Of a DNA stretch of 64,000 bases, positions 42,921 to 53,030 are shown one piece after another. The first letter of the stretch is position 1; each line of letters begins with the position of its first letter. The stretch lies in the NCBI GenBank assembly GCA_001007975.1, contig CP011268.1, positions 620,001-684,000 of the forward strand, read 5' to 3'. Source of the DNA: a candidate division SR1 bacterium Aalborg_AAW-1. GTDB taxonomy: Bacteria; Patescibacteriota; Gracilibacteria; Absconditabacterales; Absconditicoccaceae. The position numbers and the translations under genes are program-made. The notes beneath the pieces are model-generated. The model was not told the DNA's origin and made no database searches. It worked only from the letters and a program-made list of their open reading frames with translations.

Positions 42921-43424
42921 TTATCTTACAAATTTTTTGTTCAGTGGGTGATGAGAATAGATTTCATCTGGCTTAAACCAGTGAGCAATTTCTAATTTAG
43001 CTTCACCAAGATCAGCTGATCCATGAACAATATTGTAGAGATCAGTACCAGGATTTGCATCAAGATAACCAAATGACATATGAGCATAATCTCCTCTAAT
43101 AGTTCCTGGAGCTGCAGACTTCGGTTCTGTGCTACCGATAAGTTTACGAGCTATTTCAACAGCTTCAACACCTTCCCAAACCATAGCAAGAATAGGAGCT
43201 TGAGCCATCATTTTCACAACAAGATCAAGAACTTCTTTACCTCTTCTCGTACCTAAAGTACCAATCCCTTCATAGTGACCAATAAGTTGTTCTTCTGTTG
43301 CATGAATAAGTTTCATAGCCACAAGAGTAAGTCATACTCTTTCAAAACGAGTAATGATTTCTCCAACGATGGTACGTCCCACCGCATCAGGTTTAAGAAT
43401 AACAAGAGTTTGTTCAAGTTGCAT
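42921..43424 (-). CDS. ndk: Nucleoside diphosphate kinase
   Basis: 167 aa. Transfers the gamma phosphate between nucleotides through a phospho-His in NIVHGSADLGEAKLEIAHWF. Also present are the N-terminal EQTLVILKPDAVGRTIVGEI and the GTIRGDYA substrate loop. The Ser-Asp after the catalytic His reads Ser-Ala, and about 20 extra residues around the C-terminus exceed the common 140-150 aa. One UGA-Gly (ERVGLTL). Confidence 0.94.
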
Positions 43425-43460
43425 AAGATATTTTGTTTAGTGAATTAAAATATCCGTATC

Positions 43461-43489
43461 ACTATACAGATTTCTTCTTTGTGTTGCAA
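43461..43489 (-). promoter_or_regulatory. Promoter of ndk
   Basis: On the minus strand TTGCAA, 17 bases, TATAGT, ending 37 bases before the ATG. Confidence 0.65.
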
Positions 43490-43527
43490 GGGAAAATGAT
43501 ATTATCATTGTATTTTGTGAATGAGTC

Positions 43528-43555
43528 TTGCAATTCTTTGGTATATCTGTATCTT
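43528..43555 (+). promoter_or_regulatory. Promoter of ftsH
   Basis: TTGCAA, 16 bases, TATCTT, about 30 bases before the ftsH start; back to back with the ndk promoter. Confidence 0.55.
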
Positions 43556-43584
43556 GAAGGTTGGATATTTTAGTTACTCTAGTA

Positions 43585-45507
43585 ATGATGGCATCTCTCA
43601 AAAAACCTTATAAAATCATCAAAATAAATCTCCTACGAGTTGTATTGTGAATTCTTGCGTTTACTATTTGATTAAACTTGATTAGCAAAATATTTGTATC
43701 AGGCGGTGATGTAGAAGTCGTTCAAAACAAAAAAGATGTATCCCTGGATGAGTTTCTCTCCTGATACGAAAATACCTTATTTACCAAGATTAAACTGACG
43801 AATGGTACTGATTTAGAAGGATATATCCCGGTATCATGAGCTGGTGGCTCTTCACTTTCTCTCATGTCACTCCAAAAAGATCTCACTATCAAGTATTATG
43901 ATGTGATTCAGACTAAAAAACCTCTTGATACATCATTAGTTGATATGGGAATAGCACTTACAGGCTGATCAGTGATTGATATTGTTTATGAAGAAGAATC
44001 GTTGCTAGCGTGATTATTTTTCAATACCATATTACCTATCCTCTTATTGGTAGTGATTTTTACCGTGGGAATGAGATTTTTCTCTGGTAAATGATGATGA
44101 ATTGGTGGTATGAATCCGTTTGGTAGTATGATGAATGTCGGAAAACTTGCAGGACAAGACAAAAATGCCAAAAAAGTGAAGTTTTCTGACGTGATTGGTA
44201 TGGCAGAGGTAAAACAAGAACTGACCGAGGTGGTCGATTTCCTCAAGAATCCTGATAAATACCATAAACTTGGGGCTAAAATTCCAAGAGGAGTATTGTT
44301 GTACTGACCTCCAGGAGTCGGGAAAACTCTTCTTGCCAAAGCAGTCGCAGGAGAAGCAAATGTAGCCTTCTTCTCAGTATCAGGTTCTGAATTTATGGAG
44401 ATGCTTGTGGGTATGGGAGCGTCGAAAGTGAGAGCGTTGTTTGACAAAGCACGTGCTGCAGGTAAGGCCATCATCTTTATCGATGAGATCGATGCGATCG
44501 GGAAGAGAAGAGGTGGTGGAATGTCAGGATGACATCAAGAACAAGAACAAACCTTGAATCAAATTCTGACTGAGATGGACGGATTTGGAACCGATACGAA
44601 CGTGATTATCTTAGCATCGACAAATAGACCAGATACCCTCGATCCAGCCTTGCTCAGATCAGGAAGATTTGATCGTAAAGTACTGGTAAATACTCCATCG
44701 AAAGAAGAGAGAAAAGAAATGTTTGAATATTATTTGAATAAGAAAAAGATCGATAAGGATATCAATATCGATAGTATCGTGAATAGATCTTCAGGAATGG
44801 CTGGAGCTGATATCGAAAATATCGTGAATGAATCAGCTCTCAAGGCAGCTCGTGATAATTCGAAAAAAATTACCAATGCTGATCTCAACTATGCAATCGA
44901 GAAAGTCGTTATGGGACCAGAAAGAAGAACAACGGTGATTACAGAAGATAAGAGAAAACTTGTCGCCTATCATGAACTAGGACATGCCGTGACCTCGTAT
45001 CATCTTACCTATGCTGATAAACTCGAAAGAATCACGATCGTACCGAGAGGACAATCATTAGGAGCGACACGATATAGTCCTGAAGAAGACTTAAATCTGG
45101 TCAGTAAAGCTCAGTTTTTGGATAGATTAGTCAGTCTGTTGGGAGGTCGTGCAGCTGAAGAAATCTTCGTAGGTCCTGATCATATTACGACAGGTGCATC
45201 GAATGATTTCGAAAGAGCGACAAAAATCGCTGCAGATATGATCTTAAAATATGGTATGGATGAAGAGATGGGAACGATTATGTATCTGGACAAGGGAGAA
45301 GATCAGACTGCTGGACACTTCCGTCGATATAGTGATAAAACTACCGAGATGGCAGATCATAAGATCAAAGCACTCATCGCTGATGCCTATACCAAAGCGA
45401 AAAAAATCCTGACGAAAGATAAAGCCAAAATCGAGTTGATCACGTCTAAACTCCTAGAGAAAGAAAGTCTCAGTAGAGAAGAGTTTGAGGAGATGATGGA
45501 AGAATAA
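43585..45507 (+). CDS. ftsH: ATP-dependent zinc metalloprotease FtsH
   Basis: 640 aa membrane-anchored AAA+ protease that degrades unneeded membrane and cytoplasmic proteins. Two N-terminal helices (LRVVLGILAFTIGLNLI and [17 protein letters not shown]) flank the extracytoplasmic domain. Walker A YGPPGVGKT has its first Gly as UGA (44305-44307), Walker B is [11 protein letters not shown], the second region of homology contains [12 protein letters not shown], and the zinc site reads HELGH. UGA is frequent in the N-terminal third and absent after the ATPase start. Two adjacent ATG are possible starts. Confidence 0.97.
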
Positions 45508-45524
45508 ATCATAAAAAAAAGAAG

Positions 45525-45551
45525 AACCCAGCAATTGCTGGGTTTTTTGAT
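45525..45551 (+). terminator. Terminator of ftsH
   Basis: AACCCAGC/GCTGGGTT with a 4-base loop and T-run; almost the same hairpin closes htpX. Confidence 0.85.
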
Positions 45552-45574
45552 AAAGAATTACACAAGCTCTTTTC

Positions 45575-45829
45575 TTAGAGAGAAAATATGACTTGGTTAA
45601 TGTATTGAAATTTGTTTTTTATTTCTTTTTCATAATCTATACGTTGTCTCGCTTGTGTTTTTTCTGGTTCCGTTAACTTTAATATAAGAAGAACCTCAAT
45701 TTGAGTTTCCATTTTATATATTGTTACGTGTTCATTTGTTTGGAGTTTTATTCCAATAAGTTTCAATTCTTCTTTTTTAAAGAATTCAATTAAGTATTGA
45801 ATATCTTCATTATTAAGTTGTTTATTCAT
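45575..45829 (-). CDS. Small hypothetical protein
   Basis: 84 aa, acidic, helix then strands (EDIQYLIEFFKKEELKLIGI, IEVLLILKLTEPEK). No UGA codon and no known motif. It stands alone between ftsH and the pseudouridine synthase gene. Confidence 0.5.
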   Translation of the reverse strand: MNKQLNNEDIQYLIEFFKKEELKLIGIKLQTNEHVTIYKMETQIEVLLILKLTEPEKTQARQRIDYEKEIKNKFQYINQVIFSL

Positions 45830-45891
45830 ATTTTATATATTTTTTGTATTTGTCTGTATTATATGAATATGAAATATAAAGTCAATAAAAA

Positions 45892-46854
45892 TTACCAACT
45901 CCTATCACATTCTACATCCATCATCTCTCCTTCGATATCGAGAAATTGGAGACGGTAGGCTTGGAGGTGCATGATGTCGTTTTCATCGAGATCTTTCTTA
46001 TCCATATAGAGATAATCTCCTCTGACAGGAAGCCCGTGTTGACTGAGGTGATAACGGATCTGATGCGTACGACCTGTGAGGATTTCTACTTCAAGTTCTG
46101 CGTAGCTGGAGTCTGGTATGTGATTTAGTTGAGTGACTTTTGTAATTCCCATCTTCGGTTCGTAGTGAGGAACTTTGGGGATGACGAGTTCTTGGATGAT
46201 ATGAGGTTTACCTCCCGCTAAGGGAGGTAGAGTCATACTATCGAGAAATTGTTGACCTTTGTCGGTGATGAGAATTTGTGCACGGTAGAACTTCTTGAGT
46301 GGAACGAGCTCTTTATCTTCAATAGTGTCTGCTGAGGATTTTTGCATCCAGAGGTCTTTGAAGTATTTGAGTCACTCTTCAGTCTTCACGATCAGCATAA
46401 GTCCATCCGTTTCCTTATCCAGGCGATGGATAAGTCCGGCTCTAATGAAGTTTCCTGTTGTAGGGAGATTTTGTGCTTTGAAATACTGATACAACGCTCC
46501 GACCATATTCACGTGTTCTACTCATCGAACAGAATTGGGATGAGAAAGGACTCCCTTGGGTTTATAGACGACGAGATAATCTTTTTTCTCTACTAATATT
46601 TTTAGATCAATGGCAGGAGAAAGAGCAAGCATTTCTGACTCCATATATCTCTCAGGATGGACAATCGTGATGATGTCTCCCTGTTTCAGTCAGAGTGACT
46701 TTTTTTTCACTACAGTATCATTCACGAGAATATCTCCACGAGCCACCAGACGATGAAAAAAATTACGAGTATACTCGTGGTTCTTCGTGAGATAGACGTC
46801 AATCCTTTCTCAGCCGTTGCCTTCATAGGTGATGATGTTCGTTTTTTGGGACAT
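45892..46854 (-). CDS. RluA/RluD-family rRNA pseudouridine synthase
   Basis: 320 aa. An N-terminal S4 RNA-binding domain (NFFHRLVARGDILVNDTVVK) precedes the catalytic domain with HRLDKETDGLMLIVK, where Asp is the nucleophile, and the RTHQIRYHLSQHGLPVRGD motif. Isomerises uridines in rRNA. In the catalytic domain an in-frame palindrome encodes LPPLAGGK, a probable insertion. Divergent from htpX. Confidence 0.93.
46210..46228. repeat. Palindromic insert inside the pseudouridine synthase gene
   Basis: ACCTCCC-gctaa-GGGAGGT, a perfect 7-bp inverted repeat encoding LPPLAGG on the minus strand in a loop position between two conserved strands. Confidence 0.5.
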
Positions 46855-46879
46855 GAGGTGTGTTCTTGTTCAAAATTAC

Positions 46880-46907
46880 TTGCACTGACTATACAGATTT
46901 CTATACT
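46880..46907 (+). promoter_or_regulatory. Promoter of htpX
   Basis: TTGCAC, 16 bases, TATACT. It covers a TTG at 46907 that would otherwise extend htpX, so the ATG at 46943 is the likely start. Confidence 0.6.
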
Positions 46908-46942
46908 TGGATCAAAGGATTTTATTTTCTAGTCTCTCTGGC

Positions 46943-47830
46943 ATGCTTAAAAGAATGTTTTTCCTCTTTGGAATCAATATTGCTATCTTGATTACTCTGA
47001 ATATTTTGCTCTTTTTGGCAGAAAGATTTTTTGGTATCTCGATAGAACCCAATAGTTATTCAGGACTTATTGTATTGGCTATTGTAATGGGATTTGGTGG
47101 TGCTATCGTGAATTTACTCATCAGTAGGTGGTCAGCGAAGAGATTGTATAATATCCAACTCTTTGATTCATCGATTGGTGATGCAAAATTGAGGCTCGTG
47201 TATACTACTGTAGAACAGATTGCCTTCAATCATAAAATCACGATGCCGGAAGTAGGAGTCTATGAAGCAGGAGAAGTGAATGCTTTTGCTACGGGAGCAA
47301 GCAAAAATAAGAGTTTAGTTGCAGTATCATCTGGTTTGATTGAAATGATGAGTCCTGACGAGATTCAGGGTGTGGTTGGACATGAGATGGCGCATATCCT
47401 GAATGGTGATATGGTGACGTCTACGCTCTTACAAGGATCACTGAATACGTTCACGATTGTGGCTGCGAGAGTGCTGGGTGGTATTATCGATGCAGCGATA
47501 AGTAAATGAGAGAATAGAGGTGGAGGTATCGGATATCTGTTGATCGTGAATATATTGAATATGGTATTCGGATTCTTAGCTTGACTGGTGCTTATGGCTC
47601 ATAGTAGACACAGAGAATACAAAGCGGATCTGGGTGGTGCGAAATTTACCAGTAAGAGTGCTATGATTGCAGGACTTAAGAAACTTGCTCAGATATATGA
47701 AAACCCTGTTCCACAAGATGGATTCGCAACTATGAAGTTCTCTGGAGGAGGAAATATTGCAGAATGGTTTTCTACACATCCACCATTAGCGAAAAGAATT
47801 GCTGCGTTGGAGAATAATCACTTGCTATAA
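46943..47830 (+). CDS. htpX: HtpX-like membrane zinc metalloprotease
   Basis: 295 aa. Two N-terminal helices, zinc motif GHEMAHILNGD, a second membrane pair around GIGYLLIVNILNMVFGFLA, third ligand in HREYKADLGGAKF and the C-terminal STHPPLAKRIAAL are all as in HtpX. Degrades misfolded membrane proteins. With FtsH 1.4 kb away it forms a membrane quality-control pair. Confidence 0.95.
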
Positions 47831-47856
47831 TTAGAAATTTATAATAAAAAAAAGAG

Positions 47857-47879
47857 ACCCAGTAGTTGCTGGGTTTTTT
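47857..47879 (+). terminator. Terminator of htpX
   Basis: ACCCAG/CTGGGT stem and T-run. Confidence 0.8.
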
Positions 47880-47881
47880 GA

Positions 47882-48586
47882 TTAGTTTAAAGGCTTAAAG
47901 GTTGATATTATTTCTTGGAAATAGTTGAGCCATCCTCCATGTTCCGTTAAAAGATCTACTAAATCAGTGGCTATATCTTGCGGTCAGAAATAACTAAAGT
48001 AATACTTATTATTGAATCATAGGAGATCTATAGAACAAGATGGGTCTGAATTAGTGATACATCTTTGATATTCTTTGCGATATCATTCAGGAGTTCGCAC
48101 AATTATACCAAATACATCAACATGTCATGTAATATAATCAGATGTACTATCTCGCTTTGATAATTCTGGATTAGGTATTCCTGGCCATCAGGATTCTTGT
48201 GTAGGTAATGTGATATGGATAGATTTTATAAATCATGAATAAAAGGATTGTACTTCTTCACTAGGTTGATAAATAAAGGCTGTGTACTCTTCCCATCACT
48301 TAGGTAAAATAAGTTGAAATCAGAACTCTGTATTTGTATAGACGAGAGGATTATTACTCTGTGGATTTGTGGTTCATGTGACGAGTTGGATAGTTCATGA
48401 TGTGATCTTTCCTGAAGCTTCTGAGAGAAAATCTGTAGATCAAGAAGTGTTGTTTGATGAAGAGATAATCTCTCCAGAGAGTGCAGTTTTCTGTTGTTGT
48501 ATATGAGTTTTCGGAAATTTAATAAAAACTGCTACTCCAATACCAACAAGGATAAGAATAATGATGATAAGTAATGGTTTTTTCAT
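47882..48586 (-). CDS. Membrane-anchored hypothetical protein, paralog A
   Basis: 234 aa. One N-terminal helix (KKPLLIIIILILVGIGVAVF) anchors an external domain after a Ser/Thr/Gly linker. The domain starts NTEFGFQLILPKGWEEY, reminiscent of PsbP-like folds. It is paralogous to the gene at 52061-52747; the first ~110 residues are nearly identical and the rest has drifted. Function unknown. Confidence 0.75.
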
Positions 48587-48660
48587 AATTATTTTTCACT
48601 ACATAAAAAAGATTGAAGAGACTATACAGAAATATAGCATTACTTCAATCGTAAGAAAAT

Positions 48661-49266
48661 TTATCCTTGATACAATTCTTCCACTTTCTCCCAATTGATC
48701 ACTGACCATCGAGCTTCGATATAAGCTGGTCTTTTGTTTTGATAGTTGAGGTAGTAGGCGTGTTCCCAGACATCCAATCCGAGAAGTGGAGTTTTTGCTT
48801 CCATAAGTGGGCTGTCTTGATTCGCGGTAGCGATCACTTCCAGGCTCTCTCCTGATTTTACTAACCATGCCCATCCACTTCCAAATTGGTTCGTAGCAGT
48901 AGTAGAGAACTTGTCTTTAAACGCTTCAAATGATCAGAACGTATCGTTGATGGCTTGAGCGATTTTCCCTGTTGGAAGATTGTTGTCTGATGGTGTTTTC
49001 ATCATGGTCCAGAAGAGACTATGATTGTGATGACCTCATGCATGATTTCTGACTACAGCTTGAAGTGAGTCAGGAAGTTCTGTTTTTTTCGTTAATAAGT
49101 CTTTCAGTGACCAGTCGCTGTATTCTGGATGTGATTCAAGACCTGCATTGAGTTTGTCGATATAAGTTTGGTGATGTTTGGTATGATGGATTTGCATGGT
49201 CTCACGGTCGATGACAGGTTCAAGAGCATCGTAAGAATATGGTAATGGTGGTAGGGTAAATGCCAT
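48661..49266 (-). CDS. sodA: Fe/Mn superoxide dismutase
   Basis: 201 aa. Metal ligands are visible: His in [11 protein letters not shown], His in HHNHSLFW, Asp in LDVWEH and its His. Converts superoxide to hydrogen peroxide and oxygen. The Gly before HHNH is UGA. The gene suggests exposure to oxygen, notable in a reduced genome. Confidence 0.96.
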
Positions 49267-49301
49267 AATTGATTACATATTACAAGATAAATATACTTTA
49301 G

Positions 49302-49329
49302 ATTATAAAGTAGTGAGGGAGAAAATCAA
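49302..49329 (-). promoter_or_regulatory. Promoter of sodA
   Basis: On the minus strand TTGATT, 16 bases, TATAAT, about 35 bases before the start. Confidence 0.6.
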
Positions 49330-49340
49330 GAGAGATTGAT

Positions 49341-50549
49341 TTATACTTTAATATCCAAGTCGTTCAATATGGTCAGATAGTCATTTTTTTTGTCACCATA
49401 CTTGGTCTCGAGATAGTCATGGAGAAGTTGTTTCCAATTCGCCCATGAAGAACCAAAATCTGAGGAACTATCGACCAGATCTTGGACTGCTTGATCCATA
49501 TTCAGTGGCGTCTGTTTGAGTTGTACATCACGGAGGGACTGACGTAGAGTAGTATCGATATGTTCATGCATCATCTCATAGGATCCATTCTGAGAATAGA
49601 GAGTTACTGTTGTACGAGAAAGCGGTAATGCTGTATAATGAAATGAAAGAGAAAAGTGATCTGACTGAAATGATTGTGCAGATTGTTTTTTAAGTTTCTC
49701 TCGATGATTATGGAGAGAGAGTTCGGTGATATGATCTTGATGCTCTGTAAGGGTAATATAGGGATTGATTGCTATTTGATTGAGTATCCATTGTTGAGAT
49801 TGAAGATCGTACTGACTCAGCCACTGATAGAGATTAGTTTCTAGAGGACTGGTAGACCAGACAGTTCATAGACACAGATAGTTCTTGTACGAGAAACTGT
49901 GATGGATATGTCAGGAAATAAATTTTGTCGTTGGATAATCTAAAAAATGAGGACTGATGGCTTTATCTTTGTAGAAAAACTGACTTTTGATACCTGGAAA
50001 CTTTATGTTAGCAGTATAGTAATGATGGACGATAGTGAGATGCTGATGTTCTTGAATCTGATCTTCTATATATGAGTTGAGAAGATAACTTTCTGTTTCG
50101 TTGGTGTTGGTACTTTCACGAAGTATACGCAAACTTACATCTCGGTCAGGGTAGTACTCGTGTTGTGGTGTATATCGTGATCGAGAAAGCATATACGGCA
50201 TAAACAGAAATTTCTGACTCTGGATCGTGTGAAGTTCGGGTGTCGTGATAATATGGAGATAGGGGTGGGATTGTTGGTTGAGTATTTTTTCTGTTTCTGA
50301 ATAGACAAAATGCTGACCGAGTCGATCATGATTTCCAGCAAGGACATAGACGTGTTTGTGTTGATCGGCAAGTTCTAGAAACAGATCTAGAAGAGCTAGG
50401 AGGGAAGGTCTATGGTAGGAGAAGTGATAGACATAATCTCCTAAAAACACAATATGATCATCGTCATGTTGTGTGATATACTCACGAATAGTGTCGAGAG
50501 TAAGCGTTCCATAACGAGGATGGATATGAATATCTCCTATAAAGAGCAT
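49341..50549 (-). CDS. Calcineurin-like metallophosphoesterase
   Basis: 402 aa. The five family motifs are present: GDIHIHPR, FLGDYVYH, LAGNHDRLG, an isolated His in VHHYY, and GHIHHS (first Gly UGA). The catalytic part covers about 230 residues; the C-terminal ~170 residues are not recognised. SbcD-like nucleases and RecJ-type partners share this fold, but no SbcC lies nearby, so the substrate is open. Confidence 0.85.
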
Positions 50550-50882
50550 GGATAGGTGTTAAGAATTAAGAATTAGCAATTAAATAGTAATGAAATACAT
50601 ATTTGATACAATAAAAAAATCGTCACATCTTGAGATGTCGTATTTATTTTGATATTGACGAAGTATACTATATCAAACAATCTCTTGAAATGGCTTATAT
50701 ATATCACTATATACATAGTATGATTGTCTAATATAGTATGATTGTCTAATCATGAGTATGTTGTCATCAAGATGAGATGATGTATTCCGTAGGTTCTAGA
50801 TTCGCCTATGTCATCAACCATGGACATTTTTTTTGTCCAAAAAATCTACAATATAATATAAAACCTTAAAAAATCAAGAAAA
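50550..50882. other. Intergenic region with a hairpin and an 18-bp tandem repeat
   Basis: Holds a terminator-like hairpin (GACATCTC/GAGATGTG-type, 50613-50635) whose T-run is on the minus strand, although no minus-strand gene precedes it, and two adjacent exact copies of an 18-base unit (50715-50732, 50733-50750). The last 40 bases before the next gene are A/T-rich and lack a Shine-Dalgarno sequence. Nothing coding is seen. Confidence 0.5.
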
Positions 50883-52007
50883 ATGAAAAATGTAAGTACA
50901 GAAATCAAAAACAAAACAGTAAACACATTAAATGTAACAACAATGAAAACAAAAATTCACATCATGGCGGTATGTCTGCTTAGTGTAGTAATGGTTATCT
51001 CATGCAGTAAGTATGAGGATGACTTAGTAGTAGATGAGACTATGTCTCAGAAATCAGCTCAAGGTGATTTTGAAATGCAACTTATGAGTACGAGTAGTAC
51101 AGTCATTAATATTGCTCCATCAAGTGGCTATACCTCCAATAGTAGTGTGACCATACCTGCTCATAAAGGAATGAGTGCTGCAGTAGGTGGTGTTATCCGT
51201 GCAAGAGTACTTTATAGGATTGGAACTTCTAATTCATTTAGAGTAGAAATTAGTAAGCAAGATGGAGGTAATTTTACCACAGCAGGGACGGCTCTTGTAA
51301 GAATAAAATCTACAAGCGGCGTTGTTGCTACAGGTTCATCTATAGCATTACCTCTTGGGCAGAACAAAGTTGAAACAACTATTACAGGTTCTTTTGGGCA
51401 AGGCATCCTACATTTCTATCCTATGGTAGAATCAAGTACAGGTACTAGATATTATGCTGAGCCATTTCTGATGTATAGTGTCCCAATGTACAATATCAAA
51501 AGTTCTTATACTACTGGTGAAGAAATAGGTAGAACAAATGATGTTATTGTGAAGGCTGCTGGTACGTATTTACAAGGTAGTGGATTAAGTGTACAATGTA
51601 CAGAATTCTGTAACCGTTATTATGTAAATGTATATAATAAAAGTACTGCAATAAATAGTGCTGGTCAAATTGGTAATGCTAAAGATTGGTACGGTTATGC
51701 TTCAGTTAAAGGATTAGTACAAGTTCCAAATGGTTCAGCGCCAAGACCCGGAGATATTCTTTGTATGGACAATTATCCATCTGCTTCTGATAAATATGGT
51801 CATGTAGCTATTGTTATTGAAGTAGTTAATGGAACTAATGGTTACATTAAAATAGCTCAGCAAAATGCTGGTAAAGTTCCATTGGGAGTATCTAATTATG
51901 ATACCCGTTGGGAGCATGCTATAGGAGGTCAATTGTCTTATAATTCATCAACTAAAATAATTACACCACCTCCAGGATTTAAAATTCAAGGTTTGTTACG
52001 ATTGTAA
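50883..52007 (+). CDS. CHAP-domain lipoprotein, probably acquired from Bacteroidota
   Basis: 374 aa. The lipoprotein signal ends VMVISCSKYEDD, the style of Bacteroidota surface lipoproteins (Cys-Ser followed by acidic residues). After a beta-rich domain (SSVTIPAHKGMSAAVGGVIR) a CHAP cysteine peptidase/amidase domain shows catalytic Cys in VQCTEFCNRYY and His in DKYGHVAIVIE, preceded by PRPGDI. All 36 Gly are GGN, none UGA, unlike nearly every neighbour. Likely cleaves peptidoglycan at the cell surface or in a neighbouring cell. Confidence 0.88.
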   Translation: MKNVSTEIKNKTVNTLNVTTMKTKIHIMAVCLLSVVMVISCSKYEDDLVVDETMSQKSAQGDFEMQLMSTSSTVINIAPSSGYTSNSSVTIPAHKGMSAAVGGVIRARVLYRIGTSNSFRVEISKQDGGNFTTAGTALVRIKSTSGVVATGSSIALPLGQNKVETTITGSFGQGILHFYPMVESSTGTRYYAEPFLMYSVPMYNIKSSYTTGEEIGRTNDVIVKAAGTYLQGSGLSVQCTEFCNRYYVNVYNKSTAINSAGQIGNAKDWYGYASVKGLVQVPNGSAPRPGDILCMDNYPSASDKYGHVAIVIEVVNGTNGYIKIAQQNAGKVPLGVSNYDTRWEHAIGGQLSYNSSTKIITPPPGFKIQGLLRL

Positions 52008-52024
52008 ATTATTCTCTTAAAATT

Positions 52025-52060
52025 AAAAAATCTTCCTAGTTGTTGCTAGGAAGATTTTTC
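52025..52060. terminator. Bidirectional terminator
   Basis: AATCTTCCTAG/CTAGGAAGATT, 11 bp with a 6-base loop, with an A-run before and a T-run after; serves the CHAP gene and the opposite paralog B. Confidence 0.85.
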
Positions 52061-52747
52061 TTAATCTAAGGATTTAAAGATTGGTAAAATATATTTTGGT
52101 TCTCCTCCATCTCATCGTTTTTCATAGAGATCTTTGGGCATTTCTTGTGGTCAAAAAGATGTAAAGTTATAATCTGTATTGCTTCATAGGAAATTTAAGA
52201 TAGTTGTACATGATGCGTTAGGGTAAGGAAAACACCTTTCATATTCTTTTTTATAGTCGCTTTTAAACCATATTCATACTGTTAACATCTCTGCATATCA
52301 TGGAATACGGTTGATAGTATCTGTGGTAGCTTTATTAGGATCTTCGGGTCCATATCGTTCTAATTTGGTAGGTAGTGCAATAGAGATAGATGCTATGGTT
52401 CACGGATATGTAGTATCTTGTTTGTGACGATATACAAACGCCTTATAATCTTCCCATCACTTTGGAAGTGTAAGTTGAAATCAGAACTCTGTATTCGTAT
52501 AGACGAGAGGATTATTACTCTGTGTATTTGTAGTTCATGTGACGAGTTGGATAGTTCATGATGTGATCTCTCCTGAAACTCCTGAGAGAAAATCTGTAGC
52601 TCAAGAAGTGATGTTTCATGAAGAGATAATCTCTCCAGAGAGTGGAGTTTCCTGTTGCTGTGTATGGGTTTTTGGAAAGTTGACAAAAACTGCTACTCCA
52701 ATACCAACAAGGAGGAGAAAAATGATAATGAGTAATGGTTTTTTCAT
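52061..52747 (-). CDS. Membrane-anchored hypothetical protein, paralog B
   Basis: 228 aa. Same architecture as paralog A at 47882-48586: N-terminal helix KKPLLIIIFLLLVGIGVAVF, linker with the same SGEIISS and GTIQLVTGTTN, then NTEFGFQLTLPKGWEDY. The C-terminal half differs and adds Cys in ERCFPYPNASCT, where A has QRCITNSDPSCS. Very high DNA identity in the first ~330 bases suggests recent gene conversion. Confidence 0.75.
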
Positions 52748-52784
52748 AATTATGTTGCATAAATAAAAAAAGATTGATCATACT

Positions 52785-52907
52785 CTATAGAAATACGTTA
52801 GTATTTCAATTGTAATAACGAAAAAATAAGTCTTTTGTGAGTTCTTGTATATATAATTCTTCCATTGCATCTCATTTCGATATAGGATCATCTTTGTTGA
52901 TTTTCAT
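52785..52907 (-). pseudogene. Possible gene remnant
   Basis: 40 aa from an ATG (MKINKDDPISKGDAMEELYI...). The same frame stays open about 38 codons further upstream (VAYRGELAEIITNIFVSFER) but offers no start codon and begins inside a terminator, so it looks like the 3' end of a decayed gene. Family not recognised. Confidence 0.3.
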
Positions 52908-52992
52908 AGCAGGCGTTAATATGTCTTTAAATCTTTCAAATGATACAAAAATATTGGTTATTATTTCAGCAAGTTCTCCTCTATACGCAACA

Positions 52993-53021
52993 ATAAAAAA
53001 ATCGTCCCATTTTGAGACGAC
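52993..53021 (-). terminator. Terminator after the GT-C-like gene
   Basis: TCGTCTC/GGGACGA stem with one G-U pair, followed by seven T on the minus strand. Confidence 0.75.
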
Positions 53022-53030
53022 TTTTTGTGA

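Noticed and set aside
46907-46942. TTG start extending htpX by 12 codons
   Set aside because: It overlaps the -10 TATACT; the ATG at 46943 gives the usual HtpX N-terminus.
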